Source of the DNA: CADEEN01 sp040384625
GTDB taxonomy: Bacteria; Pseudomonadota; Gammaproteobacteria; Burkholderiales; Burkholderiaceae_C
Direction of reading: 5' to 3'
Assembly (NCBI GenBank): GCA_040384625.1
Contig: JAZKIW010000113.1
Span: forward strand, 1 to 64,000
DNA length: 64,000 nucleotides
Under the pieces are notes generated by a model. That model was not told the DNA's origin. It saw nothing but the letters and a program-made list of their open reading frames with translations, and ran no database searches. A program made the position numbers and the translations under genes. This document shows, one piece after another, positions 15,984-24,292 of the stretch (the stretch's first letter is position 1; each line of letters starts with the position of its first letter).

Positions 15984-16889
15984 TCACCACTTGGTTCGCG
16001 CCAATTCGTCGCAGATCTCGCCGTAGATGCGCCAGCGCGACGGGCTGATCTCGCCGCGCTCGACGGCCGCGATCACGCCACATCCGGGTTCCTGGCGGTG
16101 GCTGCAGTTGTAGAACCGGCACTCGCCGACGTGGGCACGAAGGTCGGGCATCAGCAGCGGTAGTTGCTGGGCGTCGATCTGGCGCAGACCGAATTCCTGG
16201 AAGCCGGGTGAATCGATCAAAGCGCCGCTGCGCGTGCCGTCCAGCCAGTACCAGGTGCTCGTCGTGGTGGTGTGGCGGCCTGAGTTGAGCGCCTGTGAGA
16301 CCTCGCCCACTTGGGCCGCAGCATCCTTCACCATCAGGTTGATGAGGGTGCTCTTGCCGGTTCCACTGGGGCCGAGGACCAGCGTCGTTCGATTGGACAG
16401 CAGCGGTGACAAGGTCGACGCCGCCTCCTGCGGGCGGCCTTTCAGCGTTGCTTCCACGATCTCGACCCCCATCGCTCGGTAGGGGCCAAGTCGCTCGCGG
16501 GCCACCGCCGCCTGCGGCAGGTCGGTCTTGTTGAGCAGCACCTTCACCGTGATGCCCGCACTTTCGGCCGCGATCAACGCCCGCGCTAGCTGGGTCTCGG
16601 AGAACATCGGCTCGCCCGCCACCAGCACCAGGATCTGGTCGAGGTTGGCCGCGAACGACTTGGTGCGCCAGTCGTCTTGGCGAAAGAGCAGGTTGCGGCG
16701 CGGCTCGATGTGCTCGACCACGCCCTCGTCGCCGGCGGGCTGCCAGCGCACCAGGTCGCCGACGACGCACTCGCTCTTCTTGCCACGCAGGTGGCAACTG
16801 AGACGCACGCCCTCTGGCGTTTCGACGATCACATGGCGGCCGTGTGCCGCCACGATACGGCCCAGGTCGAGCGCAGCAAACTTGCTCAA
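15984..16889 (-). CDS. rsgA: Small ribosomal subunit biogenesis GTPase RsgA
   Basis: The 301-residue protein has an N-terminal OB fold, then a circularly permuted GTPase: G4 (LLNKTDLP) precedes G1 (GPSGTGKST), with G3 (DSPG) after it. The C-terminal zinc-binding stretch is CRFYNCSHRQEPGC. RsgA acts late in 30S maturation. The ATG overlaps the stop of the dehydratase gene upstream (ATGA). It is the last gene of an M48 protease-dehydratase-rsgA operon. Confidence 0.95.
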   Translation of the reverse strand: MSKFAALDLGRIVAAHGRHVIVETPEGVRLSCHLRGKKSECVVGDLVRWQPAGDEGVVEHIEPRRNLLFRQDDWRTKSFAANLDQILVLVAGEPMFSETQLARALIAAESAGITVKVLLNKTDLPQAAVARERLGPYRAMGVEIVEATLKGRPQEAASTLSPLLSNRTTLVLGPSGTGKSTLINLMVKDAAAQVGEVSQALNSGRHTTTTSTWYWLDGTRSGALIDSPGFQEFGLRQIDAQQLPLLMPDLRAHVGECRFYNCSHRQEPGCGVIAAVERGEISPSRWRIYGEICDELARTKW

Positions 16890-17209
16890 CGCGTCAGGGC
16901 ATCCACTTTGGCCGCGCAGATGAAGTCGTTCAGCGAGATGCCGCCCACCGAATGGGTGTTGAAGCGCAGCGTGCAGCGGTTGAAGCCGAAGGCGATGTCC
17001 GGATGGTGGTCTTCACGGTGCGCGATCCAGGCGACCGCGTTCACGAAGGCCATCGTGTGGTGATAGTCGGCGAAGCGGAATGTCCTCTCAATGGCGCCAT
17101 CGGCGAGTGCCCAGGACTCGACCTGCAACAAGCGGGCCGAGACCTCGGCCGCCGTCATCGCCGCATGGCCTTCCAGCGGCTTGCAATGCATGGCCGAGAG
17201 GTCGTTCAT
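16886..17209 (-). CDS. phhB: Pterin-4a-carbinolamine dehydratase
   Basis: The 107-residue protein has the family signature HHTMAFVNAVAWIAHREDHHPDI and the C-terminal HSVGGISLNDFICAAKVD. It dehydrates 4a-hydroxytetrahydrobiopterin during recycling of the pterin cofactor of aromatic hydroxylases. It overlaps both neighbours by 4 bp (ATGA on each side), so the three-gene unit is translationally coupled. No phenylalanine hydroxylase gene is in the window. Confidence 0.92.
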   Translation of the reverse strand: MNDLSAMHCKPLEGHAAMTAAEVSARLLQVESWALADGAIERTFRFADYHHTMAFVNAVAWIAHREDHHPDIAFGFNRCTLRFNTHSVGGISLNDFICAAKVDALTR

Positions 17210-18477
17210 GTCGGCTCCAGCTTCAAGGCCGCGAGACGCTCGCTCGCGGGAGGGTGCGAATAGTAGAAGCTCACGTACAGCGGGTCGGGCGTAAGCGTTC
17301 CGGCGTTGTCTTCGTGCAGCTTGAGCAGCGCGTTCGCCAGATCGCGACCGCTGGCCTGCGCGCAAGCATAGGCGTCGGCTTCGAACTCATGCTTGCGCGA
17401 AATGCGCGAGGCGAGGGGTGCCAGGAGAAATCCGAACGGCGGGACGGCAAGCATGAACAACAGCAGCGCCACAGCATCGTTGGGTGCTGCCAGGTTGGGC
17501 GTCACGCCCAAGCCCGTGTAGAACCACTGCTGCTGCGACAGCCAACCCAGCAGCCCCAGCGCGAACAGGCTGAGGGTGAAGACGGAGAGCATGCGCTTGG
17601 GCACGTGACGCAACTTGAAGTGACCCAGCTCGTGCGCCAGGACGGCCTCGACCTCGCCCGGTGTCAGACGTTTGAGCAGCGTGTCGAAGAAGACAACGCG
17701 CTTGGCCGCGCCCAGGCCAGTGAAATAGGCATTGCTGTGTGCCGAGCGGCGGCTGCCGTCCATCACGAACAGGCCCTTGGCGGCAAATCCGCAGCGTGCC
17801 ATCAGGGCGTGCACCCGCTGTTTCAGCGATTCGTCTGGCAGCGGCTCGAATTTGTTGAATAGCGGCGCGATCAGGGTCGGGTAGATCAGCAGGATCAGCA
17901 ACTGGAACGCCACCCATGCCACCCATGCCCACAACCACCACCAGCCCCCCGCGCTGGCCATGAGCCACAGCGCCAGAGCGGCCATCGGCAAACCGATCAG
18001 GGCGCCCACCAGCAGGCCTTTGGCGGCGTCGGCAAGATAGAGCCTCAGGCTCGTGCGGTTGAAGCCGAAGCGTTGCTCAATGCGAAAGGTGTTGTAGAGC
18101 TCCAGCGGCGCATCCAGCAAACTGCCGATCAGCGCAAAGCACGTCAGCAGAGCGAGCTGGTAGGCCATGCCGCCCCAGCGGGGCATCACGGCGTCGCGCA
18201 CGCCAGCGTTGAGAACGTCCAGGCCACCGAGCAAGGTCCAGCCGAGCAGGACCGCGGTGCCAAAGGCCAGCGTGACGAGGCCGAAGCGTGAGCGCACCAG
18301 GGTGTAGTCGGCGGCTTTCTGGTGCGCATCCAGCGACACCGTACCGGCAAACGCAGGTGGCACAGCGGCGCGGTGAGCGGCCACGTGGCGCATCTGGCGC
18401 GTCGCCAGCCAGAACTTGAGGCCGACCGTCAACAGCAGCGCCGCAGCGAAGGCAAGCGAAAGCCAAAGGGATTGCAT
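17206..18477 (-). CDS. M48 family CAAX-type membrane metalloprotease
   Basis: The 423-residue protein matches Ste24-like M48A peptidases. It has several N-terminal membrane helices, a CAAX-protease N-terminal domain (APLELYNTFRIEQRFGFNRT), the zinc motif HELGH and the third ligand in KHEFEADAYA. The site faces the membrane or cytoplasm, and in bacteria the role is quality control of membrane proteins. It is the first gene of the operon with the dehydratase and rsgA. Confidence 0.93.
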   Translation of the reverse strand: MQSLWLSLAFAAALLLTVGLKFWLATRQMRHVAAHRAAVPPAFAGTVSLDAHQKAADYTLVRSRFGLVTLAFGTAVLLGWTLLGGLDVLNAGVRDAVMPRWGGMAYQLALLTCFALIGSLLDAPLELYNTFRIEQRFGFNRTSLRLYLADAAKGLLVGALIGLPMAALALWLMASAGGWWWLWAWVAWVAFQLLILLIYPTLIAPLFNKFEPLPDESLKQRVHALMARCGFAAKGLFVMDGSRRSAHSNAYFTGLGAAKRVVFFDTLLKRLTPGEVEAVLAHELGHFKLRHVPKRMLSVFTLSLFALGLLGWLSQQQWFYTGLGVTPNLAAPNDAVALLLFMLAVPPFGFLLAPLASRISRKHEFEADAYACAQASGRDLANALLKLHEDNAGTLTPDPLYVSFYYSHPPASERLAALKLEPT

Positions 18478-18531
18478 GACGACAAGTGTAGGGCTGACAC
18501 AATCCCGGCATCACGCGCCAGCACGATTGCC

Positions 18532-19092
18532 ATGACCGAAACCAGCCTGCCCAAGAACGACAGCAACCTGATCTGGATCGACCTCGAGATGACCGGCCTG
18601 TACCCGGACCGCGACCGCATCATCGAGATCGCGGTGGTGGTCACCGATGCGCAGATCAGCACCCGCATCGAGGGCCCGGTCTTCGCGATCCACCAGAGCG
18701 ACGCCACCCTCGACGCCATGGATGCCTGGAACAAGGGCACTCATGGCAAGAGCGGCCTGATCGAGCGCGTCAAGGCCTCCGAGATCGACGAGGCCCATGC
18801 CCAGGCCCAGGTCATCGAGTGGCTGTCGCAGTATGTGAAGGCCGGCAAGAGCCCGATGTGCGGCAACTCCATCTGCCAGGACCGGCGCTTCCTGGCCAAC
18901 CACATGCCGGCGCTGGAGGCCTTCTTCCACTACCGCAACCTCGACGTCAGCACCTTGAAGGAGCTGGCGCGGCGCTGGAAGCCGGGCGTGCTCGACGGCA
19001 TCAAGAAGGCCCAGGCCCATACCGCGCTGGCCGACGTGCACGAATCGATCGACGAGTTGTTGTACTATCGGCAGCATCTGCTGGCGGTGTAG
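18532..19092 (+). CDS. orn: Oligoribonuclease
   Basis: The 186-residue protein is a complete DEDDh exonuclease: LIWIDLEMTGLYPDRDRIIE with the first Asp and Glu, then MCGNSICQDRRFL, then AHTALADVHESIDEL with the final His and Asp. It degrades 2-5 nt RNAs, including pGpG from cyclic di-GMP. It is divergent to the M48 gene. The frame is open upstream, but MTETSLPKN at 18532 is the family-like start. Confidence 0.96.
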   Translation: MTETSLPKNDSNLIWIDLEMTGLYPDRDRIIEIAVVVTDAQISTRIEGPVFAIHQSDATLDAMDAWNKGTHGKSGLIERVKASEIDEAHAQAQVIEWLSQYVKAGKSPMCGNSICQDRRFLANHMPALEAFFHYRNLDVSTLKELARRWKPGVLDGIKKAQAHTALADVHESIDELLYYRQHLLAV

Positions 19093-19097
19093 GGCGA

Positions 19098-19658
19098 TCA
19101 GGGCGCGCGCTGGCGCAAGGCGCTGAGCAAGGCGACGACCTCGGCGTCGGGCCGCGCGGCAAGCTTGCGGTACTCGGCACCGCCCGGCGTGCGTGCCAGC
19201 AACCGCATCTCGACCAACTCGCGCCGCAGCAGGCAATGGTCGCCGAAGCCGTGATGCGCATTGAGCACCTGGTTGACCTCGCGCTCGGTGTAGCGGCGTC
19301 GGGTGTCGAAGCGCAGCCACAGACCCCACAACACCAGCAGTTGCAGGCTGCGCTTGGTCGGCCAGCGCGTCAGGCGCCCTTCGGCGTCGAACTGGCGCAA
19401 GGCCCGGTCGGCGGCGTCCGTCAGCGAGGCCTGGCGCGGGCCACGCGCTGGTGGGGTGGCACGCGCTCCAACCGGGGTGCGTGCGGCCCGCAAGGCCTGG
19501 ACATTGCGATGGCCGGCGGCGCGCGCCAACAGGTTGAGCAGTTCGACATGGCTCGGCGCGCCGGCGCCGCGCTCGAGGCGTTCGACCCAGGCGTTGCGCA
19601 GGGTCTTCGCAAAAGTAGACAGGTCGGCCGCGACGAGCGGCGTCAGTTCACGGGGCAT
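19098..19658 (-). CDS. DUF2087 domain protein
   Basis: The 186-residue protein has a C-terminal DUF2087 domain (LTRWPTKRSLQLLVLWGLWLRF, YTEREVNQVLNAHHGFGDHCLLRRELVEM). This resembles a winged-helix unit found in putative regulators. The N-terminal half (LLARAAGHRNVQALRAA) is helical. It may bind nucleic acid, but its role is unknown. It lies tail to tail with orn, 5 bp apart. Confidence 0.8.
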   Translation of the reverse strand: MPRELTPLVAADLSTFAKTLRNAWVERLERGAGAPSHVELLNLLARAAGHRNVQALRAARTPVGARATPPARGPRQASLTDAADRALRQFDAEGRLTRWPTKRSLQLLVLWGLWLRFDTRRRYTEREVNQVLNAHHGFGDHCLLRRELVEMRLLARTPGGAEYRKLAARPDAEVVALLSALRQRAP

Positions 19659-20118
19659 GGTGGTACTCCATTCAGCCGCGCTAATCCCTCACGGGTGCCG
19701 GAGGTTGCCCTTGCCGGCCGGGCGCAGCAGGGCACCAGACCAATGTGCATACGCAAGCAGGTTTAGCGCGAGCGTTCTCGCGGGCAACGCCTGGGTGAAC
19801 TGCCGACCCGAGGCAATTTTAGTGCAGTGCGATTAGGGGCAAACCCGGACTTCGGCTACAATGTGGCCACGGTTTCGATGACTACGTCGAAGCCGTTCGT
19901 TCATCCCCTCTGGCCTGGTGCACTTCGCCTTCTCGGCGTTTCGTGCGAGCCGCTCGAATTCGATGCGGACGTTGGTTGGCGGCGATGCCGTCGCTTGGAC
20001 CCGTCCGTTGCAGGTGCTTTCCGGCACCCACGTTCAGCCTGTCGCGACTTGACCTGTAGCGCCGCCGCGTGCGGCGCTAGCGTGTGCTTGTGCGCGCGCT
20101 GAACCTGAAAGTGCTGTG
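19659..20118 (+). promoter_or_regulatory. Gene-free region and long leader of the DEAD-box helicase
   Basis: This 460-bp region holds no convincing gene. A TACAAT -10 candidate (19857-19862) would give a leader of about 250 nt before the helicase. Near its end is a perfect 9-bp hairpin (TAGCGCCGC at 20057-20065, GCGGCGCTA at 20071-20079) without a T-tract, about 40 nt from the start codon. Long structured leaders are usual for cold-induced RNA helicase genes; that role is inference here. The left part must also hold the promoter of the DUF2087 gene. Confidence 0.45.
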
Positions 20119-21513
20119 ATGTTTACCGAGAACCTGATTCAAGAAGACCAGAACGACGCTGCTCCGGCGCCCGCGAGTTCACTGCCGACGAACGGCTTTG
20201 CCGCCATCGCGCTGCATGACGCTTTGCACCGTGCCCTGGCCGATGCCGGCTACACCACGCCGACTGAAGTCCAGTCGCGGGCCATCACGCCGGCGCTGGC
20301 CGGCCGCGATCTGCGCGTGTCCTCGTCGACCGGCAGCGGCAAGACGGCCTCCTTCGTGCTGCCGGCCCTGCAGGGCGTGCTGGACGTGCGCGCCAGTGGT
20401 GCTCGGCGCGACAAGGGCGTCGTTTACGGCCCGCGCGTGCTGGTGCTGACACCGACCCGCGAATTGGCGATCCAGGTCGCCAAGGCGACCGACACGTATG
20501 GCCGTCACGTGCAGGGCCTGCGGGTGGCTACCGTTGTCGGTGGCGTGCCCTACGGCGCACAGCTGAAAGCCATGCGCGGCCCGCTGGACGTGCTGATCGC
20601 CACGCCGGGCCGCCTGATCGACCATGTGAAGAGCGGCAAGCTCGTGCTGGACAACGTTTCGATGCTGGTGCTCGATGAAGCCGACCGCATGCTCGACATG
20701 GGGTTCATCGACGACATCCGCTTCATCGCCGAGTGCATTCCGAAGACGCGCCAGACCATGATGTACAGCGCCACGTTCGCTGGCACGGTGGGCCGCCTGG
20801 CAGCCGAACTGCTGAAGCCCGATGCGCAAACGATCGCCGTCGCTTCGCACACCGACACACACGAAAACATCGAGCAGCGCCTGCACTGGGCCGATGACGG
20901 CCGCCACAAGCAGGCCCTGCTGGATCACCTCCTGACGACCAAGGAAGTCGACCAGGCGCTGGTCTTCACCAGCACCCAGCGCGACGCCGACTGGCTGGCG
21001 GATCGCCTGGCCGACATGGGCCATGCCGTGGCTTCGCTGCACGGCGGCCTGCCGCAAGGTCGGCGCAATCACGTGCTGCAGGGCCTGCGGTCGCGCAAGT
21101 TGCGGGTCCTGGTGGCCACCGACGTCGCCGCACGCGGCATCGACGTGCCGACGATCAGCCACGTTATCAACTTTGGATTGCCGATGAAGGCCGAGGACTA
21201 TGTGCACCGCATCGGCCGTACCGGGCGCGCCGGCCGTCAGGGTCTGGCGGTGACGCTGGCCGAAGCGGGTGACGCCGGCATGATCCGCCGGATCCAGCAG
21301 TTCACGACGCAGAACATCCCGGTCGCCACGATCACGGGCCTAGAGCCGAAGAAGGCCGCCCCGCGTACCACGGGCGGTGGGGGCTTTCGCAGTGAAGGTG
21401 GTTTCGGCGGCGGCAAGCCCTTTGGCAAGCCGCGCTTCGGTGCGCCGAGCGGCGCGCGCAAGCCGGGCGGCAGCTTCAAGTCCAAGCGCAGCAGCTCGCC
21501 GTTTGCGCGTTGA
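20119..21513 (+). CDS. DEAD-box ATP-dependent RNA helicase
   Basis: The 464-residue protein has all helicase motifs in order: Q motif, SSTGSGKT, PTREL, TPGR, DEAD, SAT, and HRIGRTGRAG. It ends in a Gly/Arg/Lys-rich tail (residues about 415-464) like RhlE-type helicases, which remodel RNA during ribosome assembly or cold adaptation. A GTG directly before the ATG (20116) is also possible. A long structured leader precedes it. Confidence 0.93.
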   Translation: MFTENLIQEDQNDAAPAPASSLPTNGFAAIALHDALHRALADAGYTTPTEVQSRAITPALAGRDLRVSSSTGSGKTASFVLPALQGVLDVRASGARRDKGVVYGPRVLVLTPTRELAIQVAKATDTYGRHVQGLRVATVVGGVPYGAQLKAMRGPLDVLIATPGRLIDHVKSGKLVLDNVSMLVLDEADRMLDMGFIDDIRFIAECIPKTRQTMMYSATFAGTVGRLAAELLKPDAQTIAVASHTDTHENIEQRLHWADDGRHKQALLDHLLTTKEVDQALVFTSTQRDADWLADRLADMGHAVASLHGGLPQGRRNHVLQGLRSRKLRVLVATDVAARGIDVPTISHVINFGLPMKAEDYVHRIGRTGRAGRQGLAVTLAEAGDAGMIRRIQQFTTQNIPVATITGLEPKKAAPRTTGGGGFRSEGGFGGGKPFGKPRFGAPSGARKPGGSFKSKRSSSPFAR

Positions 21514-21606
21514 CACCCGCCGCCCCCTTGCCGCGTGCCGATAATGGCAGGCGTGTAAGGGGCAGGGTGGTGATGGCGACCACTGCTCCTACCCAAGGAG
21601 CAGATC

Positions 21607-22140
21607 ATGGCAAGCGAATTCATCACCCTCGGCGGCGGCTGTTTCTGGTGCACCGAGGCGGTGTACGAGCAGGTCGAGGGCGTCACGGCTGTGGAGTCCG
21701 GCTACAGCAACGGGCATGCGCTGAACCCGAGCTACGAGCAGGTCTGTGGCGGTGACACCGGGCACAACGAGGTCGTGCGCGTCAGCTTCGACAGCCAACG
21801 CATCTCGCTGCGCGAGGTGCTCGAGATCTTCTTTCATGTGCACGACCCGACGACGCTGAACCGCCAAGGCAACGACGTTGGTACGCAGTACCGCTCGGGC
21901 ATCTACTTCAATGACGCCGGCCAGGAAGCCGTGGCGCGTGAGGTACTGGCCGAAGCCAACGCCGCGAACAAGGGCCGCGTGGTGACAGAAGTCAAGCCCC
22001 TCAGCAACTACTCGCGTGCCGAGGACTACCACCAGCACTACTTCGGAAACCACCCTGGCCAGGGCTATTGCGCCTTCGTCGTCGCACCCAAGGTCGAGAA
22101 GTTCAGGCGCACCTTCGCTGCGCGACTGAAGAAGGCGTAG
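21607..22140 (+). CDS. msrA: Peptide methionine (S)-S-oxide reductase
   Basis: The 177-residue protein has the MsrA active site GGGCFWCTEAVY with the nucleophilic Cys, then YSNGHALNPSYEQVCGGDTGHNEVV and YHQHYFGNHPGQGYC. It reduces methionine-S-sulfoxide in proteins. An AAGGAGCAGATC site precedes the ATG. It meets pdxH tail to tail. Confidence 0.96.
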   Translation: MASEFITLGGGCFWCTEAVYEQVEGVTAVESGYSNGHALNPSYEQVCGGDTGHNEVVRVSFDSQRISLREVLEIFFHVHDPTTLNRQGNDVGTQYRSGIYFNDAGQEAVAREVLAEANAANKGRVVTEVKPLSNYSRAEDYHQHYFGNHPGQGYCAFVVAPKVEKFRRTFAARLKKA

Positions 22141-22143
22141 GCG

Positions 22144-22158
22144 GCGCGCACTGCGCGC
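22144..22158. terminator. GC-rich hairpin between convergent msrA and pdxH
   Basis: The two arms GCGCGC (22144-22149 and 22153-22158) are separated by ACT in the 19-bp gap between convergent genes. There is no T-tract, so termination is only suggested. Confidence 0.35.
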
Positions 22159-22159
22159 T

Positions 22160-22822
22160 TCAAGGCGCGAGGCGTTCGCGCAGCCAGGCGCCCTGGGCGC
22201 CGCCTTCGGCAGGGCGGTAACACAGGCGATCGTGAAGGCGACTCCTGCGGCCCTGCCAGAACTCCCAACGGTCGGGCGCTAGCCGAAAGCCTCCCCAGTG
22301 CGGTGGCCGGGGCGGGTGCAGCGCGTACTTGGCGGCGAACTTGGCCGCATTCGCCACCAGCACCGCACGGGAACCGATCACTTCACTCTGTGGCGAAGCC
22401 CAGGCGCCGATGCGTGAGTCGAGTGGTCGCGTCGCGTAGTAGGCGTCGCTTTCGGCGTCGGTGACTCGGTCGACACGGCCTTCGATGCGCACCACGCGTT
22501 CGAGTTCGACCCAGTGAAACTGCAGGGCTGCAAAGGGCGTGGCGGCGAGCTCGCGGCCCTTGCGGCTCTGGTAGTTCGTGTACCAGACGAGGCCGCGAGC
22601 GTCGCAGCCCTTGATCAGCACCACCCGAGTCGATGGCCGGCCATCGGGGCCGACGGTGGCCAGGGTCATCGCGTTCGGCTCGGGCAATCCTCCCGCGATC
22701 GCCTCGCCGAGCCAGCGCTCGAACTGCTGCAGAGGATCGGCGTGCGACGCGGCCTCGTCGAGTTCGGCACGTTCGTAGCTCTTGCGCAGCGCAGCGATGT
22801 CCTTGCTGGGAGATCGGTCCAT
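22160..22822 (-). CDS. pdxH: Pyridoxamine 5'-phosphate oxidase
   Basis: The 220-residue protein is a complete PdxH: AMTLATVGPDGRPSTRVVLIKG for FMN binding, WYTNYQSRKGRELAATP, and a C-terminal WEFWQGRRSRLHDRL with the PLP-site residues. It oxidises pyridoxamine or pyridoxine phosphate to pyridoxal phosphate. It is a monocistronic gene between msrA and the NTP transferase gene. Confidence 0.96.
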   Translation of the reverse strand: MDRSPSKDIAALRKSYERAELDEAASHADPLQQFERWLGEAIAGGLPEPNAMTLATVGPDGRPSTRVVLIKGCDARGLVWYTNYQSRKGRELAATPFAALQFHWVELERVVRIEGRVDRVTDAESDAYYATRPLDSRIGAWASPQSEVIGSRAVLVANAAKFAAKYALHPPRPPHWGGFRLAPDRWEFWQGRRSRLHDRLCYRPAEGGAQGAWLRERLAP

Positions 22823-22929
22823 GCGGCAAGCATAAGCGCCACCGTCGCATCCCCACTACTGCTTACGTGGAAGGCCTTAGGTGATGGCCCCAGTTACGGG
22901 CGATGCGTCGGAGGCCGATTCTTCACTCA

Positions 22930-23562
22930 ATGAATGCGCCCGCCACCGTGATCGTTCTGGCCGCCGGCCAGGCCAGCCGCTTCGTGGGCGTGGGTCACAA
23001 GCTGGCTCAGGCGCTGGATGGCAATGACGACAGCGGCAGGGTGCTCAGCGTGACACTGCGCAATGCGATTGCCAGCGGCCTGCCCGTGCTGGTGGTGACC
23101 AGTGCCGCGTTGGCCCCCCTGGTTCACCAGCAAGTGGCAGCGCGCGACGTCGTGGTCATGCCGCCCTCGCGCAACGGTGGCATGGGCGACTCGATTTCCG
23201 CGGCTGTGTCGGCCCGGGCCGACGCGTCCGGATGGCTGCTGCTGCCGGCCGACATGCCGCGCGTGCGCTCAACGACCCTGCAGCAAGTGGCGTTGGCACT
23301 TCAGACGCATGCCGTTGCCTATGCCCAGCACCGGGGCCTGCGCGGGCATCCGGTCGGCTTCTCGTCGGAGCTGTTTTCCGAGCTGGTCGCGCTCACCGGA
23401 GACGAAGGGGCGCGCCGCCTGGTGGCGCGTTATCCGGCACAAGCGATCGAGGTCGACGACCCGGGGGTCCTGGTCGACATCGATACCGTGCAGGATCTCG
23501 CCGCCCTGCGCGCGGTAAAGGGCGGCAGCGCCCTGCCCACTGCGCCACAGCAGCGTCTCTGA
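22930..23562 (+). CDS. MobA-like NTP transferase
   Basis: The 210-residue protein has the nucleotidyltransferase signature VIVLAAGQASRFVG at its start and the metal-binding LLPADMP motif near residue 105. RGHPVGFSSELFSEL follows. This is the pattern of MobA/MocA-type cytidylyl- or guanylyltransferases for molybdenum cofactor, but no molybdoenzyme genes are adjacent. The ATG at 22930 gives the family start; the frame is open 27 bases upstream. Confidence 0.85.
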   Translation: MNAPATVIVLAAGQASRFVGVGHKLAQALDGNDDSGRVLSVTLRNAIASGLPVLVVTSAALAPLVHQQVAARDVVVMPPSRNGGMGDSISAAVSARADASGWLLLPADMPRVRSTTLQQVALALQTHAVAYAQHRGLRGHPVGFSSELFSELVALTGDEGARRLVARYPAQAIEVDDPGVLVDIDTVQDLAALRAVKGGSALPTAPQQRL

Positions 23563-23575
23563 TTCACGCCACGCC

Positions 23576-24193
23576 TCAGACTAGCCGGTGCTGGCGAGCC
23601 AAGGCGACCAGGCGCTCGATTTCGCGATCGCGCACGCCGCGGTCCTTCAGCGCGCGCGCCGTTTCGAGCAGGTATTCGAGGGTGCTGCCATAGCGGCCGC
23701 TGGCGTGTCGCAGGATGTCGAGCAGCTGCGCGTCGGGCAGGGTCCCGGTGTGCTGCGGACTGCGCCGCGACAAGGTGAACGCCAGCGCCTGCACCGGGCC
23801 GTGCGCGGTGCGGCAGACCAGCCAGCGCGGGTCGTAGACGCCGGTGGGCATCTCGCGTCGCCACAAGCGTTCGAGTTCCTCTGCCACCTGCCCGTGCGGG
23901 ATGCGGTAGACAGCACCATGGCACGAGCCGCCCGGCAGCAAGGCGAAGACCAGGCCGGGCCGTTCCGGCGTGCCGCGATTGATGCGCGAGGCCATGCGCA
24001 ACGCGCGGTGCCAGCCGTGCACCTGTGCGGGCCGGTGCTCCTGGAAGTCGAACTCCGGGCGCCACAGCAGCGAGGCATAGCCGAACACCCACAGATCACT
24101 GCGACCACCCCATTCGCGGCGCGCCCGCGCCAGCAGCGCCTGCGGGTCACGCAGCGGCGGCACGCGATTCGTGTCGTCAGGGACGGGGTCCAT
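23576..24193 (-). CDS. ChaC-like gamma-glutamylcyclotransferase
   Basis: The 205-residue protein has the ChaC motif WVFGYASLLWRPEFDFQEHRPA, the RWLVCRT stretch and YGSTLEYLLETARALKDRG. Family members cleave glutathione to 5-oxoproline and Cys-Gly. The start at 24193 is chosen for homology; 24211 is an alternative. The frame is open for another kilobase antisense to edd, which is not coding. It is divergent to edd across an operator dyad. Confidence 0.88.
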   Translation of the reverse strand: MDPVPDDTNRVPPLRDPQALLARARREWGGRSDLWVFGYASLLWRPEFDFQEHRPAQVHGWHRALRMASRINRGTPERPGLVFALLPGGSCHGAVYRIPHGQVAEELERLWRREMPTGVYDPRWLVCRTAHGPVQALAFTLSRRSPQHTGTLPDAQLLDILRHASGRYGSTLEYLLETARALKDRGVRDREIERLVALARQHRLV

Positions 24194-24220
24194 GCAGTGC
24201 GATGATGACATTGGCGGACG

Positions 24221-24268
24221 TTGACGATGTAACCGGATTACGTGAAAATTGAAGCCATGGTTACATCG
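24221..24268 (+). promoter_or_regulatory. edd promoter with an operator-like dyad
   Basis: TTGACG (24221-24226) and GAAAAT (24244-24249) are 17 bp apart and fit a promoter. A perfect 10-bp inverted repeat, CGATGTAACC (24225-24234) and GGTTACATCG (24259-24268), overlaps it. A second, imperfect dyad TGTAAC/ATTACG lies in the spacer. The TGTAA/TTACA theme resembles HexR sites that control Entner-Doudoroff genes in other proteobacteria; the regulator is inferred. Confidence 0.55.
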
Positions 24269-24292
24269 CTCACCTGATGCCAGGCCATCGCC

